A DNA stretch of 64,000 nt from Flammeovirgaceae bacterium UBA5008 (GTDB lineage: Bacteria > Bacteroidota > Bacteroidia > Cytophagales > Cyclobacteriaceae): NCBI GenBank assembly GCA_002398365.1, contig DGYK01000020.1, forward strand, positions 35,055-99,054, read 5' to 3'. The notes under the pieces are model-generated. The model made no database searches. It was not told where the DNA came from and worked only from the letters and a program-made list of their open reading frames with translations. Numbering within the stretch: position 1 is the first letter of the stretch; every line of letters starts with the position of its first letter. The position numbers and the translations under genes were made by a program. Shown one piece after another: positions 44,410-54,190 of this stretch.

Positions 44410-45327
44410 TTATTTGGCGATTTTCCAAGGCCCATACTTGTGTTGCGTTTCACTCAATGTATCTGAGTAGGGCCCGAATGGATGATCAAATGGTTTTGTA
44501 CCGAGCTTCGGCCAATCGCCTTTGAAATCTTTTCGGGGGCGAGGCATCGTTACGACATAAGCGGCAATGTCCCACGATTCTTCTTCCGTCAACAAAGGTT
44601 GATCATAAGTAGCGCCTTGCGGCATGTTGGCACGAATGTATTTCGCGAAGTTAGAAATGCGATACAACCCAGCGCCCGTATTGAAGCTGTGATCTCCCGC
44701 TACCGGCGGGAAACTATAACTACCTCCACGCGTGGTCGGCATTCCTTGCCCGTTTTTTTGGTGACACACCATGCACTTTTGGCGATAGAGAATTTTTCCC
44801 TTCAACGTGTCTGCAGCGCGATCCAGAAAAGAAATGTCAAACAAACCGGAACCGGCAGCTTTTTTTCCTTTCGGAACTTCATGCCCCACCCACTCAATGT
44901 ACGCCACCAATGCACGCATCTCACGCGATAGCGAATCAATTGCCTTTCCATTCAAACTTCGCTGTATACAATCATTGATTCTTTTTTCAATACTTTCTAA
45001 TCCACCGGAACGCGCTCTGAATTTTGGATACAGCGAAGCGACCGATCCGAAATTGTTTCCGAATGCTTTTGTGCCTGCTTCCAAATGACAGTTCTGGCAA
45101 TTCATTCCGTTTGAAATGGAATCCACCATACCTTTAGGGCCCAGATAATAAGAAGTATTCGCAATGAGTTTGCGTCCGTATTTGATCAGCGGATCTTTAA
45201 TGGTTGCTGTGTCGGGTGCATGCCAGAGTGTGTCGGCTTGGCCGGTAGTTTCGCTGGGGCGCGATGGCTTGCAACTACTCAACAAAATGATGACCGCAAG
45301 ACAAATGGTTGGGAATATTGCTTTCAC
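44410..45327 (-). CDS. Dihaem c-type cytochrome, TsdA-like
   Basis: The 305-residue protein is a predicted lipoprotein (LLSSC, C19) with two haem c motifs: CQNCH (C77, C80, H81) and CMVCH (C185, C188, H189). The first domain contains YPKFRARSGGLESIEKRIND then C120-I-Q-R-S-L-N-G-K, closely resembling thiosulfate dehydrogenase TsdA, where a Cys at this region ligates haem 1. The second domain ends with TEEESWDIAAYV, a standard cytochrome c helix. TsdA converts thiosulfate to tetrathionate; identity of function here is unproven. The GTG start overlaps the YheT stop (GTGA), so these genes are translationally coupled. Confidence 0.8.
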   Translation of the reverse strand: MKAIFPTICLAVIILLSSCKPSRPSETTGQADTLWHAPDTATIKDPLIKYGRKLIANTSYYLGPKGMVDSISNGMNCQNCHLEAGTKAFGNNFGSVASLYPKFRARSGGLESIEKRINDCIQRSLNGKAIDSLSREMRALVAYIEWVGHEVPKGKKAAGSGLFDISFLDRAADTLKGKILYRQKCMVCHQKNGQGMPTTRGGSYSFPPVAGDHSFNTGAGLYRISNFAKYIRANMPQGATYDQPLLTEEESWDIAAYVVTMPRPRKDFKGDWPKLGTKPFDHPFGPYSDTLSETQHKYGPWKIAK

Positions 45328-46292
45328 TGAATATGGTTTTGGGCAAACTCAAAGGCGCGCACTTCCATCCAGTTCTCTTCTTTACCGGCTAGGGTAAATC
45401 CGACATGTCCGCCATCTACAGGCATTTCTAAAAATACGGTCGAATGATTTTTAGCGATATCCACGGGATAACATTCTTCCGGTAAAAACGGATCGCTCAG
45501 CGCATTCACTATCAACGTTGGTTTTTGAATGGATGAAATATGTGGTCCTGATGAAGCTCGTTCATAGAAATCATCGGCATCTTTAAATCCATGCAAAGGA
45601 CATGTATAGCGGTTATCAAAGTCGCGGAACGAACGAATGGTTTCAAATCCTTCTGCTGAAACCAAATTCGGGAATTGCATTGCCTTCGCTTGGATTTTCT
45701 TTTGCAACTTCTTTAAAAAACGATTCAGATAAAATCGCTTCGAAGGTTTATCCAATTCTCGAGCACTTGATCCTAAGTGACAAGGCACCGAGAATACCAC
45801 CGCAGTTTTTACACTATCGTGTAATGTGTTGCCATTTTCACCCATGTACTTCAGTGTCATACTTCCGCCCATGCTAAATCCCACTAAAGCGATGGTGGAA
45901 TATTTTTTTGTATGAATGGCGTGTTTGACTACCGCACGAATATCTTCTGTAGCACCATGATGATAAAATCGCGGCAAGCGATTGATCTCTCCGCTACACC
46001 CGCGGCAATTCCAGGCCACAGCATCCCAACCACGCGCATGAAAATACTTCGCCATGCCTTTGGAGTAGTGACGCTCGCTGCTGCCTTCTAGTCCGTGTGA
46101 AATCACCACCAGCTTTTGATTATTTCCTTTCAACCAATCCAAATCTAAAAAATCACCATCAGCTAATTCCAATCGCTCGCGTTGGTAAGTAACTCCTTTG
46201 ATTTTACGAAATGAACTCGGCACGATTGTTTCCCAATGACCATTGAATAAATAAAATGGTTTGCGATAAGAAGATTTTTCAATCAACGGCAC
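45324..46292 (-). CDS. YheT-family alpha/beta hydrolase
   Basis: The 322-residue protein has the YheT layout: NGHWETIVPS at the N-terminus, oxyanion ISHGLEGSSERHYSKGMAKY, AVAWNCRGCSGEINRLPRFY and HHGATEDI blocks, and nucleophile elbow VGFSMGG with S140. The late blocks VNALSDPFLP and DGGHVGF supply the Asp and His. Substrate is unknown in the family, which has been linked to lipid esters. It is upstream of, and overlaps by 4 bases, the TsdA-like cytochrome gene. Confidence 0.88.
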   Translation of the reverse strand: MPLIEKSSYRKPFYLFNGHWETIVPSSFRKIKGVTYQRERLELADGDFLDLDWLKGNNQKLVVISHGLEGSSERHYSKGMAKYFHARGWDAVAWNCRGCSGEINRLPRFYHHGATEDIRAVVKHAIHTKKYSTIALVGFSMGGSMTLKYMGENGNTLHDSVKTAVVFSVPCHLGSSARELDKPSKRFYLNRFLKKLQKKIQAKAMQFPNLVSAEGFETIRSFRDFDNRYTCPLHGFKDADDFYERASSGPHISSIQKPTLIVNALSDPFLPEECYPVDIAKNHSTVFLEMPVDGGHVGFTLAGKEENWMEVRAFEFAQNHIQ

Positions 46293-46319
46293 AGCTCTGC
46301 AGATTTTGTATTTGGAAAA

Positions 46320-46604
46320 TTACATATTCCATACGTCTGCGATCTCAGGTGTTTTGTCAAACACGGATCGCGCAAACGGACATAATGGAATAATCTTTAT
46401 GTTAGAAGCGCGGGCATACTCTACAGCTTTCATCACCAACTGTTTGCCGGCTCCCTGTCCTCGTAGTTTATCCGAAACATCGGTATGATCGATGATGATT
46501 AATTTATCTCCTGCTTTGGAATACGTTAACTCTGCGAGCCGCTCGTTCCCTTCTTCAATCACGAAGGCACCTTTCGATCCGTGTTCAATCTGTTTTATTT
46601 CCAT
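46320..46604 (-). CDS. Small GNAT N-acetyltransferase (YjdJ/GtN type)
   Basis: This 94-residue protein is the minimal GNAT form of COG2388: EEGNERLAELTYSKAGDK, IIIDHTDVSDKLRGQGAGKQ with acetyl-CoA loop R-G-Q-G-A-G-K, and a C-terminal P-L-C-P-F-A segment. Known relatives bind acetyl-CoA and some reduce or stabilise other enzymes. It is probably a single gene; a TATTTTTG box lies 5 bases upstream of the ATG on the minus strand, which would leave almost no leader. Confidence 0.85.
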   Translation of the reverse strand: MEIKQIEHGSKGAFVIEEGNERLAELTYSKAGDKLIIIDHTDVSDKLRGQGAGKQLVMKAVEYARASNIKIIPLCPFARSVFDKTPEIADVWNM

Positions 46605-46620
46605 AGATCAAAAATACGAT

Positions 46621-47754
46621 TTACAAGGATTTATACCGCGCACTGAGGTAAGTCATAATTACAAAAAGAAAAGCTACCAACATCAAAGCAATGCGAAGAG
46701 ATTGCCAGTTGGCCAGCAAGCCAATCAACGGGGGGCCAAATAAAAACCCGGAGTATCCTACGGTGGTAACCATCGCCAGACCAACGCCCGGTGGAAGGTT
46801 TTTAGAATTACCCGCAACGCTATAAGCAATCGGCACAATAGACGAAAGCCCAATGCCAACAATGAATAACCCGATGATCACCGAATACGGATTATTGAAT
46901 AACAGTGTCAACGAAATGCCGAGGGTGGAAATCACTCCGCAAATAATCATCAGTTTGCGATCGCCAAACTTCAATCGTGCGCCATCGCCAAAGAAACGCC
47001 CGATGGTCATCGCCAATGCAAAGGCTGAAAGTCCGAGTGGTGCAAGTGCCGGTGGTGCGAGTGCGATGTTCTCCATGTAGTTGGTACTCCAGTCGGCCAT
47101 CGCGCCTTCGCCCAACATGCAACAAAATGCAATCACACCAATGCTCACCATTGCAGCATTCGGCAATCGAAAGGCCGGGCCGTCCACTTCTTTTTCCTGT
47201 GGCTTATCGTGAATGAGGTGGTAGCGCGCCCAGGCTGCTCCGAGCAAACTCAATGCAGCAACCGAAGCCAAGTGTATCAACAAAGTCGTTTCTAATTTAA
47301 CAAACAGCGCTCCACAGAAAGCACCTGCAAACATGCCGATGCTGAACAAAGCATGGAAGGATGTCATGATTGGCTTCTCGTGAATTTTTTCTACCATCAC
47401 CGCTTGTGAGTTCATCGACACATCGAGCATACCAGCCGTTAAACCCATGATGAAAAATAAAACAACTAATCCCGGAATTCCGAAACTAACCATAATAGGC
47501 ACGAGCGGAACGAAGATGCAATACAGAAATATGGAGAAAATAGTAATGCGTCTACTTCCATTGCGAATGATCAACCATCCCGTAAAGGGCATGGCCAGCA
47601 AGGCACCCACGGAAGAAGCCAGCAACACAAATCCCAATTTTCCATCGTTGATTTGGAAAAGCTCTTGCACCCGTGGAAACCGCGCGGCTAGATTGGCGTG
47701 GATAAATCCATTGATGAAGAAAATCAATTTTACAGCAATACGCGATGGGCTCAA
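46621..47754 (-). CDS. MFS transporter
   Basis: The 377-residue protein has about 12 hydrophobic segments. It shows the loop motif FTGWLIIRNGSRRITIF after the second span and the repeated half (GRFFGDGARLKFGDRKLMII). FFIMGLTAGMLDVSMNSQAV is typical of the fucose permease-like/YbjJ group. The start codon is TTG at 47754, with a TACCTTTG box at 47792-47799 on the minus strand as candidate promoter. Substrate unknown. Confidence 0.82.
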   Translation of the reverse strand: MSPSRIAVKLIFFINGFIHANLAARFPRVQELFQINDGKLGFVLLASSVGALLAMPFTGWLIIRNGSRRITIFSIFLYCIFVPLVPIMVSFGIPGLVVLFFIMGLTAGMLDVSMNSQAVMVEKIHEKPIMTSFHALFSIGMFAGAFCGALFVKLETTLLIHLASVAALSLLGAAWARYHLIHDKPQEKEVDGPAFRLPNAAMVSIGVIAFCCMLGEGAMADWSTNYMENIALAPPALAPLGLSAFALAMTIGRFFGDGARLKFGDRKLMIICGVISTLGISLTLLFNNPYSVIIGLFIVGIGLSSIVPIAYSVAGNSKNLPPGVGLAMVTTVGYSGFLFGPPLIGLLANWQSLRIALMLVAFLFVIMTYLSARYKSL

Positions 47755-47837
47755 GGGAGAATTCTTTTGTGTAAGATTTTCAAATAGCTATCAAAGGTAA
47801 GAAGCATACATCATTACTTTTTGAAATGAATGGTGAT

Positions 47838-49298
47838 CTACAACCCCTTTCTGAAATCCAAAGGCGGTTTCCGGTCACCAATTAATGATTTGTACTCAAA
47901 GCCTGCTCCGGTTTTTTCATCTAACTCTTTCTTCGCCTTATCAGTTAATTCCGGATTATTGAACAAATCGATTGCCGTCATGGTAATGCATTTAGCCGCA
48001 TTCAACATCGCTTTCAATCCAATGCCATTGCTACCGGTGGCTACAGCCTGCCACGAATGCGGAGCGACTCCCGGAATCCAAGTAGCAGTGCCAAGTCCCG
48101 TAGTAGGTACAACCCAAGTAATATCACCCACATCAGTAGAGGCCGGAAAGAAACCTCCGAGTTTAAAAGGTTGTACTTGTTGCGCTTGTGTTACCTCAGG
48201 AGCTTTGAAGGTAAAGCTGGCTTGAATCTTTTTTGCAAACTCAATTTCTTCGGGTGTGTAGGTTACGCCTCCTACTTTTTTTAGATTGTCATACATCAGT
48301 CGCGCGAGCGTTTCGTTGGGCATGAGGTTGAACGAGCCTGAGATCACTTCATACTTGGTTGTGGTTTCTGTTCCGGTAGCGGCACCTTCAGAGCACTTTA
48401 CAATGCGATCCCAGATTTCAGCAACTACTTTAGCGTCCGGATGGCGAACCATGTATTCTACTTCGGCAAAGTCGGGCACCACATTAGCGGCTAAACCACC
48501 TTTGGTGATCACATAATGAATGCGTGCATCGGATGGAATGTGTTCGCGCATCATGTTGGTCATGTAGTTCATTGCTTCAACGGCATCTAATGCCGAGCGA
48601 CCTTTTTCAGGTGCAGCAGCGGCATGTGCCGAGCGACCATAAAACCGAAACAAGGTTTGCTTTATCGCCATACACGATTCGGGACTCGCATCATTCGTGT
48701 TGGAAGGATGCCAGTGCAACACTACATCTACATCTTTGAATAAACCATCGCGCACCATGTACACTTTAGCACCGCCACCTTCTTCGGCAGGAGTGCCATA
48801 TAATTTGATCGTTCCTGATTTTTTATTTTTTGCCAGCCACTCTTTCAAAGTAATGGCAGCAGCCGTGGAGGCAGTTCCAAATAAATTATGTCCGCAAGCG
48901 TGACCTGCTTTTCCTTCCATCAATACTTTTTTCATCGGCACACTGTCCTGCGATAATCCTGGCAAGGCATCAAACTCAGCGAGAATACCAATGACAGGCT
49001 TACCCGAACCATACGTAGCGACAAAGGCAGTTGGCATTCCGGCTACACCTACTTCTACTTTAAATCCTTCATTTCTTAAATTGTCTTGCAGAAGAGCGGT
49101 GCTCTTGTTTTCCTGAAAGCCCAACTCCGCATATCCCCAGATTTGCTTAGCGATCTGTGCATAGGCAGGGTAGTTCTTATTCAGTTCTTGCAGGGCAAAT
49201 TGTTTGTCTTTTTCCCCTGTGTTTTTGAGTGGCGTTTGTGCCAATACACTGGAAGTAAATAAGCAGATAATGCCAATGAAGATGGATGAGTGACGCAT
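47838..49298 (-). CDS. M20-family amidohydrolase (AbgB-like), secreted
   Basis: I start at ATG 49298, which gives a signal peptide (MRHSSIFIGIICLFTSSVLAQ) and leaves room for the upstream terminator; the frame extends to 49370. The 486-residue enzyme has the M20D metal ligands: HACGHNLFGT, then GTPAEEGGGAKVYMVRDG with the catalytic Glu, VLHWHPSN, and a C-terminal block APHSWQAVATGSNGIGLKAM. AbgB cleaves p-aminobenzoyl-glutamate; close relatives cleave N-acyl amino acids. Export suggests use of external peptides or conjugates. Confidence 0.85.
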   Translation of the reverse strand: MRHSSIFIGIICLFTSSVLAQTPLKNTGEKDKQFALQELNKNYPAYAQIAKQIWGYAELGFQENKSTALLQDNLRNEGFKVEVGVAGMPTAFVATYGSGKPVIGILAEFDALPGLSQDSVPMKKVLMEGKAGHACGHNLFGTASTAAAITLKEWLAKNKKSGTIKLYGTPAEEGGGAKVYMVRDGLFKDVDVVLHWHPSNTNDASPESCMAIKQTLFRFYGRSAHAAAAPEKGRSALDAVEAMNYMTNMMREHIPSDARIHYVITKGGLAANVVPDFAEVEYMVRHPDAKVVAEIWDRIVKCSEGAATGTETTTKYEVISGSFNLMPNETLARLMYDNLKKVGGVTYTPEEIEFAKKIQASFTFKAPEVTQAQQVQPFKLGGFFPASTDVGDITWVVPTTGLGTATWIPGVAPHSWQAVATGSNGIGLKAMLNAAKCITMTAIDLFNNPELTDKAKKELDEKTGAGFEYKSLIGDRKPPLDFRKGL

Positions 49299-49370
49299 AG
49301 GAGGTTTGATTAGGTAATACAAAGTACAGAATCCACGAAAGGGAAACAACTTGTATTTCAGGGAAGGCAA

Positions 49371-49401
49371 AAAAAGAGCCTCGGTTTAAGAGGCTCTTTT
49401 T
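49371..49401 (-). terminator. Intrinsic terminator after rny
   Basis: AAAAAGAGCCTC (49371-49382) pairs perfectly with GAGGCTCTTTTT (49390-49401), loop GGTTTAA. Symmetric A/T tails make it usable on both strands, but the upstream minus-strand gene rny ends 17 bases away, so it chiefly ends that transcript. Confidence 0.9.
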
Positions 49402-49417
49402 AAAAAATCAAATTCTT

Positions 49418-50989
49418 TTACTTCGCATACGCTACGCTGCGCATTTCGCGAATCACCGTTACCTTTATTTGTCCCGGGTACTGCATGTCTTTTTCTATTT
49501 TCTGCGAAATGTCAAAGCTCAGTTGTGAGGCGCGTTCATCGGTTGCTTTTTCAGCATCTACCATCACACGCAATTCGCGACCTGCTTGGATAGCGTAACA
49601 TTTCTCTACCCCTTCAAAGCTTAGGCCAACTTGTTCTAAGTCTTTCAAGCGTTTGATGTACTGCTCCATCACCTCGCGCCTTGCACCGGGGCGTGCACCC
49701 GAGATGGCATCGCAAGCTTGAACGATCGGAGAGATGATGCTCGTCATTTCTATTTCATCGTGATGAGCACCGATGGCGTTGCAAATGATCGGATGTTCTT
49801 TGTATTTCTGCGCCAGCTCCATGCCCACAATCGCGTGTGGCTTTTCTAATTCTTCCGGCCATACTTTACCAATATCGTGTAGCAATCCTGCACGCTTCGC
49901 TTGCTTTACATTCAAGCCCAACTCTGCCGCCATGATCGCACACAGGTTGGCCACCTCGCGTGAGTGCTGCAACAAATTTTGTCCGTAGGATGAACGATAG
50001 CGCATGCGGCCAACCATCTTGATCAACTCCGGAGCCAATCCGTGAATGCCTAAATCAATTACGGTGCGTTCGCCAATTTCTACAACTTCGTCTTCAATAT
50101 TCTTGGTGGTTTTGGCCACAATCTCTTCGATACGGGCCGGGTGAATGCGTCCATCTTGCACAAGTCGGTGCAGCGACAAGCGCGCGATTTCTCTGCGCAC
50201 CGGATCGAAACCTGAAATGATGATGGCTTCCGGTGTATCGTCAACGATAAATTCCACACCGGTGGCGGCTTCGAGGGTGCGTATGTTACGGCCTTCGCGC
50301 CCAATAATCTTTCCTTTGATGTCGTCACTTTCAATATTGAAGATCGACACACAGTTTTCTACCGCATGTTCAGTCGCTGTGCGTTGAATGGTTTCCACGA
50401 CAATCTTCTTAGCTTCCTTCGTTGCCGATAATTTGGCTTGCTCCATGATGTCTTTGATGTACGAGCTCGCCTTGGTTTGGGCTTCCTCTTTCATCGACTC
50501 GATGAGTTGATCACGCGCCTGATCAGCAGAAAGTTTGGAGATGGTTTCCAGCACAGCTACTTTTTGCGCGTTGAATTTGTCCAACTCTTCCTTGCGGCTT
50601 TTTACCAATTCATGCTGTCTGGCTAAGCTTTGGCGCTCTTCGTCCAGTTCGCTTTCCTTGCGTTTTACCTGCTCCAACTCTTTGGAAAGCTGGGCTTCGC
50701 GCTGTTTAATCTTTTGTTCGTTGCTGATGATTTGATTTTTCTTGCGATTGGCTTCTTCTTCGAATTCCTGCTTCATCTTCAGCAGTTTTTCCTTCGCTTC
50801 CAAAATCCGGTCTTTTTTGATGTTTTCGGCCTGAAGTTCGGCCTCTTTCACAATCAGCTTCGCTTTTTCGGTTGCTGATTGCTCATTCTTTTTGATTCTG
50901 CGTTTATACAGCATACTTCCGATTGCCAGGCTCAATAGCACAGTGAGTACTGTAGCGATGGAGGCAATTACGATTATCTCGATTTCCAT
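49418..50989 (-). CDS. rny: Ribonuclease Y
   Basis: RNase Y is a membrane-anchored endoribonuclease that starts mRNA decay. The 523-residue protein has one N-terminal span (IVIASIATVLTVLLSLAIGS), a long coiled coil (about 30-200), a KH domain with KGKIIGREGRNIRTLE, and an HD domain with AGLLHDIGKV and AHHDEIEMTS. The DISQKIEKDMQYPGQIKVTV C-terminus is standard. Length is normal. It is the last gene of the run with pheT, a coiled-coil protein and zapA, though a 108-base gap separates it from zapA. Confidence 0.96.
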   Translation of the reverse strand: MEIEIIVIASIATVLTVLLSLAIGSMLYKRRIKKNEQSATEKAKLIVKEAELQAENIKKDRILEAKEKLLKMKQEFEEEANRKKNQIISNEQKIKQREAQLSKELEQVKRKESELDEERQSLARQHELVKSRKEELDKFNAQKVAVLETISKLSADQARDQLIESMKEEAQTKASSYIKDIMEQAKLSATKEAKKIVVETIQRTATEHAVENCVSIFNIESDDIKGKIIGREGRNIRTLEAATGVEFIVDDTPEAIIISGFDPVRREIARLSLHRLVQDGRIHPARIEEIVAKTTKNIEDEVVEIGERTVIDLGIHGLAPELIKMVGRMRYRSSYGQNLLQHSREVANLCAIMAAELGLNVKQAKRAGLLHDIGKVWPEELEKPHAIVGMELAQKYKEHPIICNAIGAHHDEIEMTSIISPIVQACDAISGARPGARREVMEQYIKRLKDLEQVGLSFEGVEKCYAIQAGRELRVMVDAEKATDERASQLSFDISQKIEKDMQYPGQIKVTVIREMRSVAYAK

Positions 50990-51097
50990 AGTTGAAAAAA
51001 TTTAAGTTTGTTTTAGCCCAATTGCCAGCTTCGATGAGAAGGCAAAAAGAGCACACCAACAACCAGAAAGTTGGGAATGGAGGGAATTGTAAGCGAA

Positions 51098-51385
51098 TTA
51101 GAGAGCTTGTGATACCAACTGCTGAAGGTGATTTACCTTTTCAATCACAGTTTGGTCAATTACTTGAAGGTTTTCTTCGTCTGCCATTTTATCTACCAGA
51201 CAATCGAAGGCTACCATCGCGAGCAAGTCTTGTTTGTCGTCCAAACCAAACTGGTCGCGGTAATATTTTATCTTTTCGTTGATGAGCTTGCCGGCCGCAC
51301 GCACTTTTTCTTCTTCCTTGCGCTTTACCTTCATAGGGTATTCGCGGTCTGCAATCTTTATTTTTACGGATAATTCGTCCATCAA
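51098..51385 (-). CDS. zapA: Cell division protein ZapA
   Basis: ZapA promotes bundling of FtsZ filaments. The 95-residue protein matches: strand-rich head (SVKIKIADREYPMKV), EEEKVRAAGKLINEKIKYYR helix and AMVAFDCLVDKM, followed by a C-terminal coiled coil. Two adjacent Met codons (MMDEL) leave the start ambiguous by one codon. It lies 9 bases after a small coiled-coil gene, with which it likely acts or is cotranscribed. Confidence 0.9.
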   Translation of the reverse strand: MMDELSVKIKIADREYPMKVKRKEEEKVRAAGKLINEKIKYYRDQFGLDDKQDLLAMVAFDCLVDKMADEENLQVIDQTVIEKVNHLQQLVSQAL

Positions 51386-51394
51386 CTTACCGGG

Positions 51395-51691
51395 TTATCT
51401 GCTCAAGTGAGCTATGCACTTATCGATTTCTCGGATGTACTCGTCTACTTTCCTTTTCAACTCCGAAACACTACCGTCTTCCGGGTTTATATGGTCTACA
51501 ATCTTAGTGATTTTAATCTGATTTTTAAAATTGGCCAACTGCTCGTCCCGTCTCTTCAGGTCGTTCTTGAGCTCGTAATTCTCCAATTTCAACCCTTTGT
51601 TCTCGTCTTTAATGTGTTTATGCTCATTCAGCAGCACCAAAATCTTACGTTCTAAGCCGTTAAGGTTGGTTTTTAATGCTTCTTGATCCAT
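51395..51691 (-). CDS. Small coiled-coil protein upstream of zapA
   Basis: The 98-residue protein is almost entirely helical: NGLERKILVLLNEHKHIKDE then NKGLKLENYELKNDLKRRDE, followed by a C-terminal helix VDEYIREIDKCIAHL. It resembles cell-division coiled coils of the ZapB type in size and pattern, and its position directly before zapA supports such a role, but sequence alone does not prove it. It begins 66 bases after the pheT stop. Confidence 0.7.
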   Translation of the reverse strand: MDQEALKTNLNGLERKILVLLNEHKHIKDENKGLKLENYELKNDLKRRDEQLANFKNQIKITKIVDHINPEDGSVSELKRKVDEYIREIDKCIAHLSR

Positions 51692-51757
51692 AAGGAAATT
51701 TTTAATGTTGCTATCCTTCTATGCCGAGCGAGGTACTCTGCATCGTTCATTTTATGT

Positions 51758-54190
51758 CTATTTTCTGATAACGGCTCCCATTTTCTGTTCGAAAGCGGCC
51801 ATCAGCTTGTTCATGGTCTTGTCAATTTCTTCGTCTGTCAATGTTTTGGTTTCATCCAGCAGGGTAAAACCAAGTGCGTAAGCTTTTTTTCCTTGCGGGA
51901 TCTTGTCGCCTTCGTACACATCAAATGCAATCAGTTCTTTTACCAGTTGCTTTTCAGTAGAAGCCACCAACTCCTTAATTTCGGCAAACGTCACTTGTTT
52001 ATCTAAAACGAGTGAGAGGTCGCGTCTTACTTCCGGAAACTTGGGCACTTCTGTAACAACGAACTTAGGGTTTGCGCCTTTGAAAAGCAAGGAGGTATTT
52101 AGGTCGGCATAAAATATTTCTTGCTTGATGCCAAAATCTTTGGCTAACGCGGTTTTTACTTTACCTATTCGACCAATTTCTTTATTCCCTTTCGTGATTT
52201 TCACTCCAAATTCGAAAAGAGCATCCGTCAATGGTTCTTGTTTGGTGTTTTCAACACACGCTTTTTGTAAAATGTGCGCCACTTGTTGTGCTAAGTCGTA
52301 ATAACTCACCGCGCGCGATGCGTTTTGCCAATTTTCAGTTTCGAAACTTCCGCTGAGATACAAAGCCAGTCGTTCTTCTTCCTGGTATTTCTCCTGGCCA
52401 CTTTTGGCAGCGTCTTTCCAATAGATTTTTCCGAACTCAAAAAGCTTTACATCTTTTTGTTTGCGATTGACGTTGTAAGCCACTACTTCCAAACCTGTGA
52501 AAAGCATCGTTTGACGAAGAATGCCTTGCTCTTCGCTCAGCTTATTCAATATTTCAACCGGCTCTCCGGCAAAGGTGAGTTGATGTTTTTGCTGATAAGC
52601 CGCGTTGGTCAGTGAATTGGTAAGGATTTCGAAAAAGCCGTTTCCGGTTAGCATTTCGCAAACCGTGCGTTTGAATTTATTGATATCCTTGGCGGGAAAG
52701 CTGGCGAGATAATCGGTACCCGCAACTTCTGTCAACTCAATTTGGTTGAAACCATAGATGCGTAAAATCTCTTCTACCACATCGGCTTCTTGCATCACAT
52801 CCACACGATAGGGTGGAACCGAAACGGTAAAGCGGTCTTCTTTCTTTTCTGTGATTTGAATATCTAAACTTTCTAAAATACCGAAGATTACATCGCGCGA
52901 AAGCGCTTTGCCAATCAACCGATTTACATTATTATCCTTTACTTCGATGATCCGGTTTTCAATTTTAGTAGGGTAGATGTCTACTACTTCGGAAGCGATT
53001 TCGCCACCTGCTAATTCCTGAATCAACAAAGCTGCACGCTTCACGGCATAGACGGTTCCATTCGGGTCCGTGCCACGTTCAAATCGAAACGATGCATCAG
53101 TTTTTAAACCGTGGTGCATACCCGTTTTGCGGATAACACTAGGCGACCAATAGGCACCTTCTAAAAATACGTTGGTGGTTTTTTCGGTGATTCCGGAATT
53201 GATACCACCAAATACTCCGGCTATACACATTCCTTTGCCTTCACCATCGCACACCATCAAGTCGGTAGAAGTGAGTGTGCGCTCTTTGCCATCGAGAGTT
53301 TTGAATTTTGTGCCGGCAGGCAAGGTTTTTACAATTATTTTTTTGCCGGTGATCTCCGCTACATCATACGCATGCAGCGGTTGACCCAATTCATGACAAA
53401 TAAAATTGGTGATATCGACAATGTTGTTGATCGGAGTGAGGCCAATAGCTTGCAAGCACGCTTTCAACCATGCGGGCGATTCCTTCACGGTAACGTTGGA
53501 AATAGAAACACCCGAAAAGCGTGGACACATTGCTGGCTCTTCTACCGTTACCGGAATGGTGAGGGAGGTGTTGTTTACTTTGAAGGAATCAATCGATGGC
53601 CAATTGATGGCGCGTTTCTTAGCGGCTTTGATGTCGCGGGCCACACCGATGTGGCTGGCTGCATCAGCACGGTTAGGTGTGAGACCGATTTCTAAAACGT
53701 AGTCCGATTGAATGTTGAAAAACGTGGAGGCCAACGTTCCATTTGCTGCGGTGGTATTCAGCACCATAATTCCTGCATGACTTTCGCCCAACCCGATTTC
53801 ATCTTCGGCACAAATCATTCCTTCCGATTGCTCACCGCGAATTTTGGCGCTCTTAATCAAAAAGGGTTCACCCTTGGTAGGATTTACGGTGGTGCCGACA
53901 GCGGCTACCACTACTTTTTGTCCGACAGCCACATTAGGTGCACCACACACAATTTGAAGCGGTTTCTCTCCACCAACATCTACGGTGGTGATGGAAAGTT
54001 TATCAGCATTGGGATGCTTGCTGCAAGTGAGCACTTCGCCAATGACTAATCCTTTGAGTCCGCCTTTTACGGTTTCAAAAGCTTCTACGCTTTCTACTTC
54101 CAGACCCGTGCCGGTGAGTGTTTGCCCAATTTCTTCCGGAGATTCCGGTATATCAATGTACTGCTTAAGCCAGTTGTAAGAGATTTTCAC
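51758..54190 (-). CDS. pheT: Phenylalanine--tRNA ligase beta subunit
   Basis: The 810-residue subunit shows the family's domain order: N-terminal tRNA-binding fold (EVLTCSKHPNADKLSITTVD), B3/B4 editing domain (ITNFICHELGQPLHAYD), B5 domain (LIGKALSRDVIFGILESLDI), the synthetase core with VPPYRVDVMQEADVVEEILR and FELLTNSL-like FFEILTNSL, and a C-terminal FDX-ACB domain (PKFPEVRRDLSLVLD). pheS is not in the window, as is usual for Bacteroidota. Length normal. Confidence 0.96.
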   Translation of the reverse strand: MKISYNWLKQYIDIPESPEEIGQTLTGTGLEVESVEAFETVKGGLKGLVIGEVLTCSKHPNADKLSITTVDVGGEKPLQIVCGAPNVAVGQKVVVAAVGTTVNPTKGEPFLIKSAKIRGEQSEGMICAEDEIGLGESHAGIMVLNTTAANGTLASTFFNIQSDYVLEIGLTPNRADAASHIGVARDIKAAKKRAINWPSIDSFKVNNTSLTIPVTVEEPAMCPRFSGVSISNVTVKESPAWLKACLQAIGLTPINNIVDITNFICHELGQPLHAYDVAEITGKKIIVKTLPAGTKFKTLDGKERTLTSTDLMVCDGEGKGMCIAGVFGGINSGITEKTTNVFLEGAYWSPSVIRKTGMHHGLKTDASFRFERGTDPNGTVYAVKRAALLIQELAGGEIASEVVDIYPTKIENRIIEVKDNNVNRLIGKALSRDVIFGILESLDIQITEKKEDRFTVSVPPYRVDVMQEADVVEEILRIYGFNQIELTEVAGTDYLASFPAKDINKFKRTVCEMLTGNGFFEILTNSLTNAAYQQKHQLTFAGEPVEILNKLSEEQGILRQTMLFTGLEVVAYNVNRKQKDVKLFEFGKIYWKDAAKSGQEKYQEEERLALYLSGSFETENWQNASRAVSYYDLAQQVAHILQKACVENTKQEPLTDALFEFGVKITKGNKEIGRIGKVKTALAKDFGIKQEIFYADLNTSLLFKGANPKFVVTEVPKFPEVRRDLSLVLDKQVTFAEIKELVASTEKQLVKELIAFDVYEGDKIPQGKKAYALGFTLLDETKTLTDEEIDKTMNKLMAAFEQKMGAVIRK

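Noticed and set aside
50990..51097. 6S RNA between rny and zapA
   Set aside because: 6S RNA is often next to zapA, but this gap is only 108 bases, too short for about 180, and no long central-bulge hairpin is seen.
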